NCBI RefSeq assembly: GCF_008806595.1
Contig: NZ_VZRB01000007.1
Span: 62,001 to 126,000, forward strand
Direction of reading: 5' to 3'
DNA length: 64,000 bases
DNA from: Streptomyces luteolifulvus
Lineage (GTDB): Bacteria; Actinomycetota; Actinomycetes; Streptomycetales; Streptomycetaceae
Shown: positions 23,804-32,053 of the stretch, piece after piece
Position numbering within the stretch: the stretch's first letter is position 1
How the letters are laid out: every line of letters starts with the position of its first letter
Notes under the pieces: model-generated
Database searches by the model: none
Told to the model about the DNA's origin: nothing
Seen by the model: only the letters and a program-made list of their open reading frames with translations
Made by a program: the position numbers and the translations under genes

Positions 23804-24222
23804 ATGCGGTATGCGCAGGGTGGGGGCCTGACCGCCAAGGAGCGTGCGGGGCGGGAGAAGGTCCGTCTGGAGGCTGGTGAACTGTTTGGCCAGGGGCGGA
23901 GTGACAGCGAGGTCGCTGAGGAGTTGCGGGTCACGCGGATGTCGGCGAATCGGTGGCGACGCGCCTGGCAGGCGGCGGGGCCGCAAGGGCTGCGGTCGAG
24001 GGGACCGGCGTCCCGGCCGCGGCTGAGCCAGGAGCAGTTCGCGCAACTGGAAGCCGCCTTGCAGCGGGGCCCCTGGCGCACGGCCGGCGCGACCAGCGGT
24101 GGACGCCGGCCCGGGTGAAGACGGTGATCGGCCGGATGTTCCACGTGTCGTACTCGGTGCCGGGGTGCGGAAGCTGCTGCAGACGCGCGACCACAGGTCC
24201 CGCAGATGTGCCTATGTCAGTT
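23804..24222 (+). pseudogene. IS630-family transposase remnant
   Basis: The frame starting [18 protein letters not shown] is the familiar helix-turn-helix N-terminus of Streptomyces IS630-type transposases, with [21 protein letters not shown] as the HTH. After RGPWR the reading frame breaks. The continuation ([24 protein letters not shown]) is in another frame and VRKLLQ in a third. The DDE catalytic domain is absent. It is a decayed 5' fragment lying between the biosynthetic cluster and the tRNA. Confidence 0.8.
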
Positions 24223-24254
24223 CGCCGAGCACCGGGGCTCAGGCACCACGAGCG

Positions 24255-24585
24255 TGCGCCGGATCAGGACTTCATCACGACGTCCGGTGCCGGAGGGACC
24301 GTCACGGGCGGCGAGCCGCTGCTGCAATCCGCCTTCACCGGCGAGATCCTGCGCCGCTGCAAGGAGGCCGGGCTGCACTGCCCTCGACACCTCCGGCTTC
24401 CTCGTCGCTCGCGCGAGCGACGAACTCCTCGCCGATGCCAACCTGGTGCTGCTGGACATCAAGTCCTTCGACGTCCTGACCTACCACCTGACCGGTGGGG
24501 AACTCGCCCCCACCCTCAGTTTCGCCCCCCGGCTGGACCGTCTCGGTGTATCCGATGTCGGTCCGGTACCCACCCTCCGTTTTAC
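24255..24585 (+). pseudogene. Pyruvate formate-lyase activating enzyme-like (radical SAM) remnant
   Basis: Pieces of a PFL-activase-like radical SAM protein are readable in three frames: DFITTSGAGGTVTGGEPLLQ, then LDTSGFLVARASDELLAD and VLLDIKSFDVLTY, then MSVRYPP. TGGEPLLQ and LDIKSFD are characteristic of glycyl-radical activases. The N-terminus carrying the CxxxCxxC cluster motif is missing, and at least two frameshifts separate the blocks. The product is non-functional. It directly abuts the transposase remnant. Confidence 0.65.
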
Positions 24586-24758
24586 CCAGAGGACGGATAA
24601 CTCACCTGCGGAGCACGGCTACTGGCGACACGCCAGGTCCGGCTCGGCAAACACAGACACCACCCGGCCCCGCGACGCTCGGCCCACAGCCCCGAGCTTC
24701 CAACAGTCGCACGCCGTCAGAGTCACGGCGCCCAGCGCCGCACCTCCCTACGGGGAGC

Positions 24759-25406
24759 ATGCCTCTGCCACCGCGAAGGCACCCTTTGTACTACGTAGCG
24801 GACGGAGACTGGCCGGAGGTCATCCTGACCCACGACGCTCAACTGAGCGCCCACTGCGGGCTGCTCCTCGCCAGCGACCTGAACCGCACTATGCGCTCCC
24901 GCAAGCTCTCGCTTCGCAGACTGGCCGACGTGGCCTGTGTCGCGCATTCCACCGTCGCCCGAGTCCTCAACGGCGACGTCCTGCCAGACATCGGCACCCT
25001 CACACGACTGGAGGACGCACTCGACCATCAGCTCTGGCCCGGCCCCTCACCGATCCGCACTTCGGTATCAGCCAGGCGGCAGGTGATCTGGCCCGACGCG
25101 CTCCGCGGAGAAAGGCCGGCGACGGTCACTCCGCCACCTGAAACAACCTCGGCTCCACGTCCGCCACTGAACGGACAAACCGAGCCTCCGACCACGCGCA
25201 GTCGGGGCGAACACCAACCGACCCTGCGCGGAACTGCAGGTCAAACCCTTCGCGACACCCCAGCCCCCGTACTCCACACCACTGCTCCGCCCCGATCCGC
25301 TACGCTGTTCACGTCAGCGGTCAGGTCGCGCCAGATGTCCGCCCGGGAAACCGTGGCGAGCACCAGCGCACCCCCACTGACCAGCGGGCTTGTATATCTC
25401 GGCTGA
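24759..25406 (+). CDS. XRE-like helix-turn-helix protein with a long disordered tail
   Basis: A 215-residue protein. Residues about 35-90 read as a lambda-repressor-type HTH (LNRTMRSRKLSLRRLADVAC, then HSTVARVLNGDVLPDIGTL, then LEDALDHQLWP). The remaining 120 residues are rich in Pro, Thr, Arg and Ser without visible structure. The ATG at 24759 follows GGGGAGC at very short spacing, so a later start such as the Met before RSRKLS is possible. It sits immediately upstream of the tRNA-Arg gene, outside the integrated element. It is probably a DNA-binding regulator; its target is unknown. Confidence 0.6.
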   Translation: MPLPPRRHPLYYVADGDWPEVILTHDAQLSAHCGLLLASDLNRTMRSRKLSLRRLADVACVAHSTVARVLNGDVLPDIGTLTRLEDALDHQLWPGPSPIRTSVSARRQVIWPDALRGERPATVTPPPETTSAPRPPLNGQTEPPTTRSRGEHQPTLRGTAGQTLRDTPAPVLHTTAPPRSATLFTSAVRSRQMSARETVASTSAPPLTSGLVYLG

Positions 25407-25450
25407 AGATCCACTCGCTGGGTTTTCTCCAAGGTTCTTTACAAGCCCCC

Positions 25451-25523
25451 GCCTTCGTAGCTCAGGGGATAGAGCACCGCTCTCCTAAAGCGGGTGTCGC
25501 AGGTTCGAATCCTGCCGGGGGCA
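25451..25523 (+). tRNA. tRNA-Arg (anticodon CCU)
   Basis: The cloverleaf is complete. The acceptor GCCTTCG pairs with CGGGGGC using two G-U pairs. The D-arm is GCTC/GAGC and the anticodon arm is CCGCT-CTCCTAA-AGCGG with anticodon CCT (25484-25486). The variable loop is GTGTC, and the T-arm GCAGG-TTCGAAT-CCTGC is intact. Discriminator A is followed by an encoded CCA (25524-25526). The gene is the integration site of the adjacent mobile element, whose 43-bp att core starts at the first base of the anticodon loop. Confidence 0.95.
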
Positions 25524-25524
25524 C
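25482..25524. repeat. attL core of the integrated element
   Basis: This 43-bp direct repeat is identical to 35167-35209. It spans the tRNA-Arg 3' half from the anticodon loop to the first C of CCA. Flanking bases differ on both sides, which defines the limits. Confidence 0.92.
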
Positions 25525-25530
25525 CAGCCA

Positions 25531-25564
25531 AAAGGCCCCGGACCGATCATGGTCCGGGGCCTTT
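25531..25564. terminator. Bidirectional terminator hairpin between tRNA-Arg and int
   Basis: A perfect 14-bp stem (AAAGGCCCCGGACC / GGTCCGGGGCCTTT) with a 6-nt loop lies 7 bp after the tRNA. It separates the convergent tRNA and int transcripts. The terminal A and T runs allow it to work in both directions. Confidence 0.85.
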
Positions 25565-25583
25565 GACATCTACTTTTGACATC
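25562..25583. repeat. Short direct repeat next to attL
   Basis: TTTGACATC occurs twice, 13 bp apart (25562-25570 and 25575-25583), between the hairpin and the int stop codon. Its place between the att core and int fits arm-type integrase or Xis sites; this is inference only. Confidence 0.4.
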
Positions 25584-25594
25584 AACGAGGGCGG

Positions 25595-26746
25595 TCACTG
25601 ACGACCGGGAGGCCTCCGCAGCAGCCGATCCATGTGGCTCATGGCCTCGCGCTGCGTGTCCTGCACGACGTGCGTGTACACGTCCATGGTGATGCTGATC
25701 TGGGAGTGGCCGAGGATCTCCATCACGACACGGGGCGCGACTCCGGCCGCTGTGAGGAGGGTGGCCGTGCCGTGCCGGGCGTCGTGCAGCCGGATGACGC
25801 GGAGGCCGGCGGACCCGGCGACGCGGGTGAAGGAGCGGTAGACATTGCGCGGCTCGACCTGGCGCCCGGTGCCGGTGGTGAAGACGTAGCCGGACTCCTG
25901 CCACCTCTCCCCCGCTTTGGCGCGTGCGGCCGCCTGGCGCATGCGGTGCCAGCGAACGGGTGCGATGCAGAGGGCGGGGAGCGGCACGGCGCGACGACGG
26001 CGGCTCTTGGGGTCGTCGTCGTAGAGCACGCCACGGCGGCGCTGGGTCTGTTGACGGACGTACAGGACGCGGTTGTCGAGGTCGAGGTCAGACCAGCGGA
26101 GACCGATGATCTCTCCCCGGCGGAGCCCCATGGCGATGGCGAGTACGAAGGCCGCGTAGAGCGGGTCACGGCGGGATGCAGCGAGGAAGTCGAGGGTCTC
26201 GTCCAGCGTCCAGGGCTTCAGCTCACGGTTGTCGGTGCGGGGCGGCTCGACGAGCTTGGCGACGTTGCGTGTGATCAGTTCCTCGCGGCAGGCGGAGGAG
26301 AGGGCCGAGCGCAGGACTCGGTGCGACTCCTTGGCGGTTGCGGCCGTGGTCTCCTTCTCCAGGCGGACGAGGAAGCGCCGGACGTCAGCGACGCCGAGGG
26401 ATTCGAGCCGCTTGGCACCGAGGAGCGGCACCAGGTAGAGGCGGACGTGCGCTTCGTACTTGTCGAAGGTGCTGAGCTTCCGCCGGGGCTTGATGACGTT
26501 GTCCAGCCAGTACGGAAGCCACTCCGAGAGCTTGGCCGACTTGGTGGGCACGGGTACGCCCTGGTCCACCTTGTCGAGCAGTTCACGGCGCTTGGCGTCG
26601 CACTCGGCCCAGGTCTTGCCATAGGCGAACTTTCGGGCGCGGGTGCCGTCCGGCTGAAGGACGTAGACCGCGCACTGGAAGCGGCCGTCCTTGCGCTTGG
26701 TGATGGTGCCGGCGCCGTTCGGGTTGCGCTTGCGTTGCTGGGCCAT
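25595..26746 (-). CDS. int: Tyrosine recombinase, site-specific integrase
   Basis: A 383-residue integrase. The N-terminal AP2-like arm-binding region includes GAGTITKRKDGRFQCAVY, followed by a SAM-like core-binding domain (about residues 70-170) and the catalytic domain. Visible catalytic residues are Arg in GLRRGEIIGLRW, the HxxR pair in LHDARHG, the following His in LGHSQIS, and the nucleophile Tyr in MDVYTHV. It should catalyse integration and excision at the tRNA-Arg att core that lies 70 bp away. The start ATG overlaps the xis stop (TGATG), so the two are translationally coupled. The gene appears intact. Confidence 0.95.
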   Translation of the reverse strand: MAQQRKRNPNGAGTITKRKDGRFQCAVYVLQPDGTRARKFAYGKTWAECDAKRRELLDKVDQGVPVPTKSAKLSEWLPYWLDNVIKPRRKLSTFDKYEAHVRLYLVPLLGAKRLESLGVADVRRFLVRLEKETTAATAKESHRVLRSALSSACREELITRNVAKLVEPPRTDNRELKPWTLDETLDFLAASRRDPLYAAFVLAIAMGLRRGEIIGLRWSDLDLDNRVLYVRQQTQRRRGVLYDDDPKSRRRRAVPLPALCIAPVRWHRMRQAAARAKAGERWQESGYVFTTGTGRQVEPRNVYRSFTRVAGSAGLRVIRLHDARHGTATLLTAAGVAPRVVMEILGHSQISITMDVYTHVVQDTQREAMSHMDRLLRRPPGRQ

Positions 26747-26928
26747 CAGGCGGCCGCCTCCAGTTCGTTGGTGATGTAGTCATGGACGGCTCGGGCCGGG
26801 ATGCGGCGGCAGCGGCCGATGGTGATCGAGGGCAGGCGACGCGAGCGGATCAGGTCGTAGACGGTGGAGCGGCCGAGCTTCATCCGCTTCATCACGTCGG
26901 GCACCGTCAACAGCTCGTCGTCATGCAT
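26746..26928 (-). CDS. xis: Excisionase-like helix-turn-helix protein
   Basis: A 60-residue MerR/excisionase-type DNA-binding protein. LTVPDVMKRMKLGRSTVYDL forms the winged-helix HTH, and SRRLPSITIGRCRRIPARAV matches the usual second half of this family. The ATG at 26928 has GAAGGAG upstream. Its 5' end overlaps the rep stop by 8 bp and its 3' end overlaps int, giving the compact rep-xis-int order typical of pSAM2-like elements. It is expected to steer the integrase towards excision. Confidence 0.9.
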   Translation of the reverse strand: MHDDELLTVPDVMKRMKLGRSTVYDLIRSRRLPSITIGRCRRIPARAVHDYITNELEAAA

Positions 26929-28138
26929 GGGTCGGCTCTCCTTCGGTTCCTGGGGCGGGTTCGAGGGATGCGGCCAGCCAGGCTTCGGCGTCGGACAGGC
27001 CGGTTCCGGCGAAGACCCAGTGCGCGAGCACGAAGGTCGTGTCCGACTCGACGTCGGTTGCGGCAGCGGCTTGGGCCCGCCGCCATTCCGCGCGTGCGGT
27101 GCGCAGGGCGCCGAGGGTCGTGGAGTAGCGGCGGGACTTGGTGGAGAAGTGGCCGCGGAAGCCGAGCATGTGGGCCCAGGCACGCAGGCGGAGGTGTTCC
27201 AGGTCCTTGCGTGCGCCCAGAGCCCAGGCGGTTCGAATCAGGCGGCGGGCGTGGTCACTGATGTCGAGTTGGGCGAGTTCGGCGAGGAACTTGAGCGGCC
27301 GGTCGAGAGCTCCCGTGGCGGTCTCGGCGCCCTTGGTGGCGTACTTGGCGATGTAGGCGGCGACGGCCCGCTCGGTCAGTTCCTGGCCGCCGTCGAAGTC
27401 GGCGCTGCGCATGGTGCGCACGTCCAGTTGACGGCCGAAGGCGAAGACGTGCGGACGATCATCGATGACCGGGCCGACCACGCGGACGCTGGTAGCAGCG
27501 GCACGGATGGCGTCGGTGAGCAGCTCGGCGGTGGCCCAGGCGGGAGGCGGGGTGTTGCCACCGTCGGGGCCGTCGATGCGGATGACGGCGTGGAAGTGGA
27601 CTGCGCCGCGCTTTTGGTACTCGGCGACCTTGGCGAAGGACACCCGGGCGTACTGGCGAAAGGCGCGCTGTGTGAGTCCGGCCCGCTTGGCGACTTCCCG
27701 GCGCAGGTAGGTCGAGAAGCGGCGCCAGAGTGGACCGGCGTGGGCGTTCCAGAGGACGGCGGCTTCGTAGTCGTAGGTGTCGGGGTCGAGTGGGGTGCCG
27801 AGTACGTCGTCGTCCTGGTCGTGAAACGTGCCGCAGCGGCAGCGGCAGCGGCGGACTGAACCGGCCGGGCCGGAAGGGCGGTTGTGGACCGGCCCGAAGC
27901 TGGGCGCGGTGAAGGTGGCAAACACGCGGGGGTGTGCGGCGACGCGTTCCGGGGTGCCCTTGCCGCCGCGCAGGCCGGAGGTGATCAGGTGGAAGGTGTC
28001 GCGGCGGTAGACCTCGGCGCAGGCCGCGCAGCGGGTCGTGCGGCGGTTGTTGCACCGCACCAGGAGGTGGCCGGCGGGGAGGTCGGAGGAGTCGAGTCGG
28101 TGGAGGACGTTGCCGATCTCGCCGGTCGCGGTGTTTAC
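26921..28138 (-). pseudogene. RepSA-like replication initiator, 5' truncated
   Basis: The frame encodes the C-terminal part of an AICE replication initiator: VRCNNRRTTRCAACAEVYRR with paired cysteines, AHPRVFATFTAPSFGPVHN, CRCGTFHDQDD, GAVHFHAVIRIDGPDGG and AYIAKYATKG. Intact relatives of about 450-460 residues begin further upstream. Here the homology starts abruptly near 28138 (VNTATGEIGNVLHRL), where the frame runs into the truncated gntR gene. A GTG at 28060 could start a 379-residue product lacking the N-terminus. It is probably non-functional in replication. The same segment recurs as a fragment at 35877-36057. Confidence 0.85.
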
Positions 28139-28629
28139 GAGGTGGCGAACTCGACCGGCCGCCCATCGAGCAGATACCGCCGACGCCGGGCGAGCACGCG
28201 CCGCACGGAGCCGAGCCGGGTGGAGATGTCCTGACTGGCCTTCTCCTCCTTGACCTCCAGGCTGTCCACCTGCGGGTGACTGCCGGCAGCATCCGCCTCC
28301 ACGATGAAGGCAGACTTGCCCTGCTCGCGATGGCGCCGGGCAAAACGATCTGAGGCGAGCCGCCGCACAGGTGGCCGAGGGCGCACAAAGACACCCTTGC
28401 CGTGCTCGGCGTGGACCAGGCCCTCGCCCTGGAGGACGGAGAAGGAGTTTCGGACCGTCATACGGGAAACCCCGTAATGCTCGACGAGCTCCGCCTCGGA
28501 GGGCAGCTTTTCGCCCTCCTTGAATCGCCCACGGTCGATGGCCTCGCGCAGCTGGTCGGCGATCTGCCGAAAGACCGCACGATCACTCGTGGGGTCGAGA
28601 TCGCCGAGGAGGCTTGGAAGAGACGTCAC
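28135..28629 (-). pseudogene. GntR-family regulator, 3' truncated (KorSA-like)
   Basis: A 164-residue product starts at GTG 28629 after AAGGAG. It has a GntR winged helix (FRQIADQLREAIDRGRF, then LPSEAELVEHYGVSRMTVRN) and the first part of an UTRA effector domain ending in LLDGRPVEFATS. HutC/KorSA-type proteins run about 80 residues longer. Here the frame meets TAA exactly where rep homology begins. Loss of the UTRA C-terminus suggests altered ligand response or no function, although the DNA-binding domain is whole. It diverges from the nudix gene, as regulators do in these elements. Confidence 0.85.
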
Positions 28630-28712
28630 GTGTACTCCTTTAGGTATCTAGACGAGTGGGCGAGTGTTGTTGCTACGGTGGAGAGCCTAGCCAGCCGAGA
28701 GGGCCGAGGAAC
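28630..28712. promoter_or_regulatory. Divergent promoter/operator between gntR and nudix genes
   Basis: This 83-bp gap holds both start regions. CGTCTAGATA (minus-strand sense) resembles the HutC-subfamily GntR operator core GTMTAKAC with one mismatch. Two ACTCG half-sites (ACTCGCCCACTCG) lie beside it. Autoregulation by the GntR protein is a reasonable inference. Confidence 0.45.
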
Positions 28713-29144
28713 GTGAGCACTGACCGTCCGCACTCCGTGAGCGTTGCCGGAGTCATCGTCGACGACCAGGGCCGCGCCCTTTTGATCAAGCGCCGCGACA
28801 ACGGCAAGTGGGAACCCCCGGGCGGAGTCCTCGAACGCGAGGAAACCATCCCCGAAGCCCTCCAGCGCGAAGTCCTCGAAGAAACCGGCATCAAGATCGC
28901 ACTTCCCGCAACCCTCACCGGCGTCTACAAGAACATGACGGGCCTGATCGTCTCCCTGGTCTTCCGCTGCGAAGCCGCCGACGGCACACCCACCACCGGG
29001 GACGAGACCCGCGCACTGCGCTGGGCCACCCGCGAAGAAGTCACCGAACTCGCCGACGAGGCGTACGCGATCCGCGTTCTGGACGCTCTGGACGCGGCAT
29101 CCCCGCCGGCCATCCGCGCCCACGACGGCGTGAAACTCGTCTAG
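28713..29144 (+). CDS. Nudix hydrolase of the integrated element (Pif-like)
   Basis: A 143-residue Nudix-fold protein. The Nudix box GX5EX7REUXEEXGU is complete (GGVLEREETIPEALQREVLE then ETGI). The GTG at 28713 follows CGAGGA; the in-frame upstream extension is low quality. Nudix proteins next to korSA in pSAM2-type elements (Pif) regulate intercellular transfer. The substrate cannot be read from the sequence. The gene is intact although the transfer genes of the element are gone. Confidence 0.85.
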   Translation: MSTDRPHSVSVAGVIVDDQGRALLIKRRDNGKWEPPGGVLEREETIPEALQREVLEETGIKIALPATLTGVYKNMTGLIVSLVFRCEAADGTPTTGDETRALRWATREEVTELADEAYAIRVLDALDAASPPAIRAHDGVKLV

Positions 29145-29190
29145 CCCGAACCCGCTGCACATGGCGGCCTACCAGCACGAAGGAACTTGT

Positions 29191-29619
29191 ATGCACGAGT
29201 ATACGAGTACAGCCCGGGTCTGGGGAATGAGTTGCCCAGGATTCCCGGAAGAGGTCAGCAGGGCCCGCCGCTGGACCCGCGACATCCTGAGCGGTTCCCC
29301 TTTAGCCGAAGACGCCGAACTGATCGTGAGCGAGCTGAGCGCGAACGCGATCCTCCACACAGCCACCGGGCGGGAGGCAGGCAGCTTCCACCTGGCCGTG
29401 GCCGTCTCCCCGCAGGTCATCGCCCTGTCGGTCACGGACGACGGCGGCACCGGTACGGCCCCGAAGGTCGAGCACGAGGACCAGGAGGCGGAGCACGGCC
29501 GGGGCTTAGGCATGGTCAGCGCGATCGCGCACAGGGTCGTGGTCCACGACTGCGACGGCGCCCACACGGTCACCGCGGAGCTCTTCACCACGGCCCGCTC
29601 GGGAGGTCACCCATGCTGA
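29191..29619 (+). CDS. Anti-sigma-type ATP-binding protein (HATPase_c)
   Basis: A 142-residue RsbW/SpoIIAB-like ATPase domain: N-box SELSANAILHT, G1 region VTDDGGTGTAP and G2 motif HGRGLGMV. The ATG at 29191 is preceded by GAAGGAA; an in-frame ATG ten codons upstream has none. Such proteins bind ATP and usually a sigma factor or STAS partner, but none is encoded in the element. The last 7 bp overlap the following gene, so they form a pair. Proteins like this are common passengers next to the nudix gene in Streptomyces integrative elements. Confidence 0.85.
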   Translation: MHEYTSTARVWGMSCPGFPEEVSRARRWTRDILSGSPLAEDAELIVSELSANAILHTATGREAGSFHLAVAVSPQVIALSVTDDGGTGTAPKVEHEDQEAEHGRGLGMVSAIAHRVVVHDCDGAHTVTAELFTTARSGGHPC

Positions 29620-29996
29620 TCGACAAGCCGCAGCGGGGCTACTGGTGCGAGTGCTGGACCGAAGACCTCACCGAGGGAACTTGGCCGGCACTCCGGGCAA
29701 GCTTCGACGCGTACTCGGCGCCCCAGGCCGACAGATGGGTTGCGGTCGCACTGCGCACCATCTCACCGGCACTCGACCCCGAGGCGTGCGAGGAGGCATG
29801 GGCCTGGCTGTACGAGGGCCGCATCCACACACGCCGAGCGCTCCTTCGCGCTGAGCCGTCCATGGTCTCAGTCACCCACGCCACCACCCGAATCACATGG
29901 ACAATCCGACCAGTGCTCTTCCTGCCACTGGCACACCGTCAGGGCACCGAACTCCCAGCCTGTGCATACGACTTCAAGCCCCACGCCTCAGACTGA
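29613..29996 (+). CDS. Small hypothetical protein of the integrated element
   Basis: A 127-residue soluble protein that I do not recognise. It begins MLIDKPQRGYWCECWTEDL, has an acidic, Trp-rich first half (ALDPEACEEAWAWLYEGR) and no membrane segment or signal peptide. The ATG lies inside the 3' end of the ATP-binding gene and has GGGAGG upstream, so the two are translationally coupled. It is probably a partner of the ATP-binding protein or a regulator of the element; this is inference from context only. Confidence 0.7.
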   Translation: MLIDKPQRGYWCECWTEDLTEGTWPALRASFDAYSAPQADRWVAVALRTISPALDPEACEEAWAWLYEGRIHTRRALLRAEPSMVSVTHATTRITWTIRPVLFLPLAHRQGTELPACAYDFKPHASD

Positions 29997-30048
29997 GTTA
30001 CAACCTTCTCTACGGGTTCAAGGCGGCTCGCTCCGCTCCCCGCGCGCA

Positions 30049-30067
30049 GCCCGGCCCCCGGCCGGGC
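30049..30067. terminator. Hairpin between convergent element genes
   Basis: An 8-bp perfect stem GCCCGGCC/GGCCGGGC with a 3-nt loop lies in the 195-bp gap between the element's hypothetical gene and the convergent glycosyltransferase gene. The surrounding sequence is repeat-like and very GC-rich. Just to its right base composition drops, marking the start of the cargo. Confidence 0.5.
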
Positions 30068-30191
30068 CTGCGCTCCTGTCTCCGCCCCGCTCCAGCCCGG
30101 CCGACGTCCGCGCCGCGCTATGGCCGAGCAGCTCAGCGGCGCCCTCATGTCACAGGTCAGTCGCTGCGCAATGCGGAAAGTTCCGGTATTT

Positions 30192-31367
30192 TCAAACGAC
30201 TTTATCACGAAGCTCTGACACGGCCGTCAAGGTCTCATACAGCTCCTCATATGCATCAATACACATTTCATTGTCGTGCAGCATTGCGATATTTCTACCT
30301 TGACGCCCCATCTCCGAACACTTCGAAGGGTTCATCAACAAGCAAGTCAAAACTTCCGAAAGATTGCCGATATCTCCCAGGGTAAAGAGGAGACCGTTAA
30401 CACCATTGCGCACCACTTCCGGAAGGGCCGCCGAGTCCGCTGCCACAACCGGCTTCCCCGAGGCCATAGCCTCCAAAGTAGCGAGGCTTAGCAGTTCCGC
30501 ACCGCTCGGGTTACAGAAGACATCTGTGCAGGAATAGATGTTTGGCATCTCGCTGTCAGGCACGAAGCCTTTGAAAACGACGCAATCCTTGACCCCGAGC
30601 GAATCGGCCAGCCTCTCCAGGCTGTACCTTTGACTTCCAGACCCGACGATTACCAGCTCAGCATCGACCCTCCTACGCACAATGGAGAGAGCATGTATCA
30701 GGTGATGCACATTCTTCTCTTTCTCCAATCTCCCCACATAGAGACATCCAGGTTTGACAGTAGCCCGTCTTCTCTTCACAGTCATCGGGCGAAACCTCTC
30801 AACGTCTACGCCACATGAAATGCTCAAAACTTTCTTACCCAGTCCAACCCTGCCCAGCATTTCAGCGGCCACATTGGACGGTGCGGTGACGACGTCTGCC
30901 GAACCATAGACTGATACCAAGTCACGCCATGCCAGCTTTTCAATAGCAGACCTAAGCCCATCTCCCACAGGAAGATGCACAGTAAGGTTAATCGGCATGA
31001 AATGGTTTGTGGCAACCGATGGGATACCGGCCCGCTTGGCGGCCTCAAGAAGTGCCCGACCTACGAAGAGATGACTCTGGCAGTGAATGACGTCAGGCTG
31101 AGTGCTGCGAACAACTTCCGTGATGTGTCCGACGCAGCAAGGGTAAGGCGAGAATCTGATTGGCCGGTGGGATACGAGGGGGAGCGACCCGCAGCCGTGT
31201 ACTCGCACTCCATTGTGCTGGAAATGCTCTGGCCGCATACGCCGCGAAGGCGCCAAAACATGAACCTCATGACCGCGCGCCAGAAGACTCGCGGCGAGTC
31301 GCTGCGTGAAATATGAGTTTCCATTCACATGCGGGTAATACGTGTCCCCGCCAAGGAGAATCCGCAC
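30192..31367 (-). CDS. GT4-family glycosyltransferase
   Basis: A 391-residue GT-B fold enzyme. The N-terminal acceptor domain has the glycine-rich start GGDTYYPHVNGNSYFTQRLA, and HLFVGRALLEAAKRAG and TNHFMP are typical of the family. In the donor domain there are CGVDVERFRP, YVGRLEKEKN and the EX7E-type segment PSGAELLSLATLEAMASGKP. It probably transfers a sugar from a nucleotide-sugar to a lipid or glycan acceptor, as PimB-like enzymes do; the acceptor is unknown. The GTG at 31367 has AAGGGG upstream. The gene is visibly more AT-rich than the chromosome, pointing to acquisition from a lower-GC donor. It lies 23 bp downstream of a membrane-protein gene and is likely its operon partner. Confidence 0.88.
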   Translation of the reverse strand: MRILLGGDTYYPHVNGNSYFTQRLAASLLARGHEVHVLAPSRRMRPEHFQHNGVRVHGCGSLPLVSHRPIRFSPYPCCVGHITEVVRSTQPDVIHCQSHLFVGRALLEAAKRAGIPSVATNHFMPINLTVHLPVGDGLRSAIEKLAWRDLVSVYGSADVVTAPSNVAAEMLGRVGLGKKVLSISCGVDVERFRPMTVKRRRATVKPGCLYVGRLEKEKNVHHLIHALSIVRRRVDAELVIVGSGSQRYSLERLADSLGVKDCVVFKGFVPDSEMPNIYSCTDVFCNPSGAELLSLATLEAMASGKPVVAADSAALPEVVRNGVNGLLFTLGDIGNLSEVLTCLLMNPSKCSEMGRQGRNIAMLHDNEMCIDAYEELYETLTAVSELRDKVV

Positions 31368-31390
31368 CCAGCACCCCTTACTGCTAGCAG

Positions 31391-32053
31391 CTAGCGATCT
31401 GCCGCCCCCGCGCCGGGCAACAGTGGGTTATGGGAATACTCTTCATGAATCTGTTTGGTCCACTCAGGAAGACCTTTCAGGTATAGCGTCAGGACAACCC
31501 CGATCAAGCTAAAAAAGGCGGGATAAGCGATCATCACGGCAATCCTTAACCACGTAGGTTCAATCGCCCTGTTGATCAAAAACTCTAGATACCCGATTTC
31601 CCCCAGCAGTGCCAGCACCGCCAGCATGGCAAGGGTGGCCGACGTTCCCTCCAGGGGGTTCCTTGATCGACTCCCAGAAAAGACTGTGCGTCCGGGCCAA
31701 TCTTTCACCCCGTGGAGCTCCCATCTCAGGAGCTCGCCCCCCGCCATAACGTTAATTCGCCTTTCTATCGCAGCGGCATACATGCCGAACCGCAGAGACA
31801 TCACCATAAGAAACACAATCAGAACAATAAGCAGAATTTGACCAATCGGGAGGATGAGCATAACGAGGAGTCGATCCGTGAGGGTCTTCGAGTGAAGAAA
31901 CGCAGTCAAGACACCGACTGTTCCGACCGCAAGAAGCGTTACGAGTGCATACACGCTCTGCTCAAATAGGCGCTTTTCCTGCTCGACCTCGTGGTACTCC
32001 TCGATGGATATTTGGATCCACTCCTGCAATCTCAGATTCTCATCCTGCCCCAT
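31391..32053 (-). CDS. Multi-pass membrane protein of unknown function (cargo)
   Basis: A 220-residue protein. Two hydrophobic segments lie near residues 30-52 (SVYALVTLLAVGTVGVLTAF) and 62-88 (LLVMLILPIGQILLIVLIVF); another pair lies near 140-165 and 172-196. A cytosolic acidic N-terminus (LRLQEWIQISIEEYHEVEQE) precedes them. This helical N-terminus plus 2TM pairs loosely recalls SLATT-type proteins, but I cannot confirm that. It is AT-rich and contains a rare TTA leucine codon near position 31545, so translation may depend on the bldA tRNA. The ATG at 32053 overlaps the upstream small gene by 14 bp. Confidence 0.7.
   Translation of the reverse strand: MGQDENLRLQEWIQISIEEYHEVEQEKRLFEQSVYALVTLLAVGTVGVLTAFLHSKTLTDRLLVMLILPIGQILLIVLIVFLMVMSLRFGMYAAAIERRINVMAGGELLRWELHGVKDWPGRTVFSGSRSRNPLEGTSATLAMLAVLALLGEIGYLEFLINRAIEPTWLRIAVMIAYPAFFSLIGVVLTLYLKGLPEWTKQIHEEYSHNPLLPGAGAADR

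Noticed and set aside
25445..25523. A tRNA starting at GCCCCCG 25445
   Set aside because: GCCCCCG would pair better with CGGGGGC but leaves six extra bases before the D-arm; GCCTTCG at 25451 gives standard 73-nt geometry with two G-U pairs.
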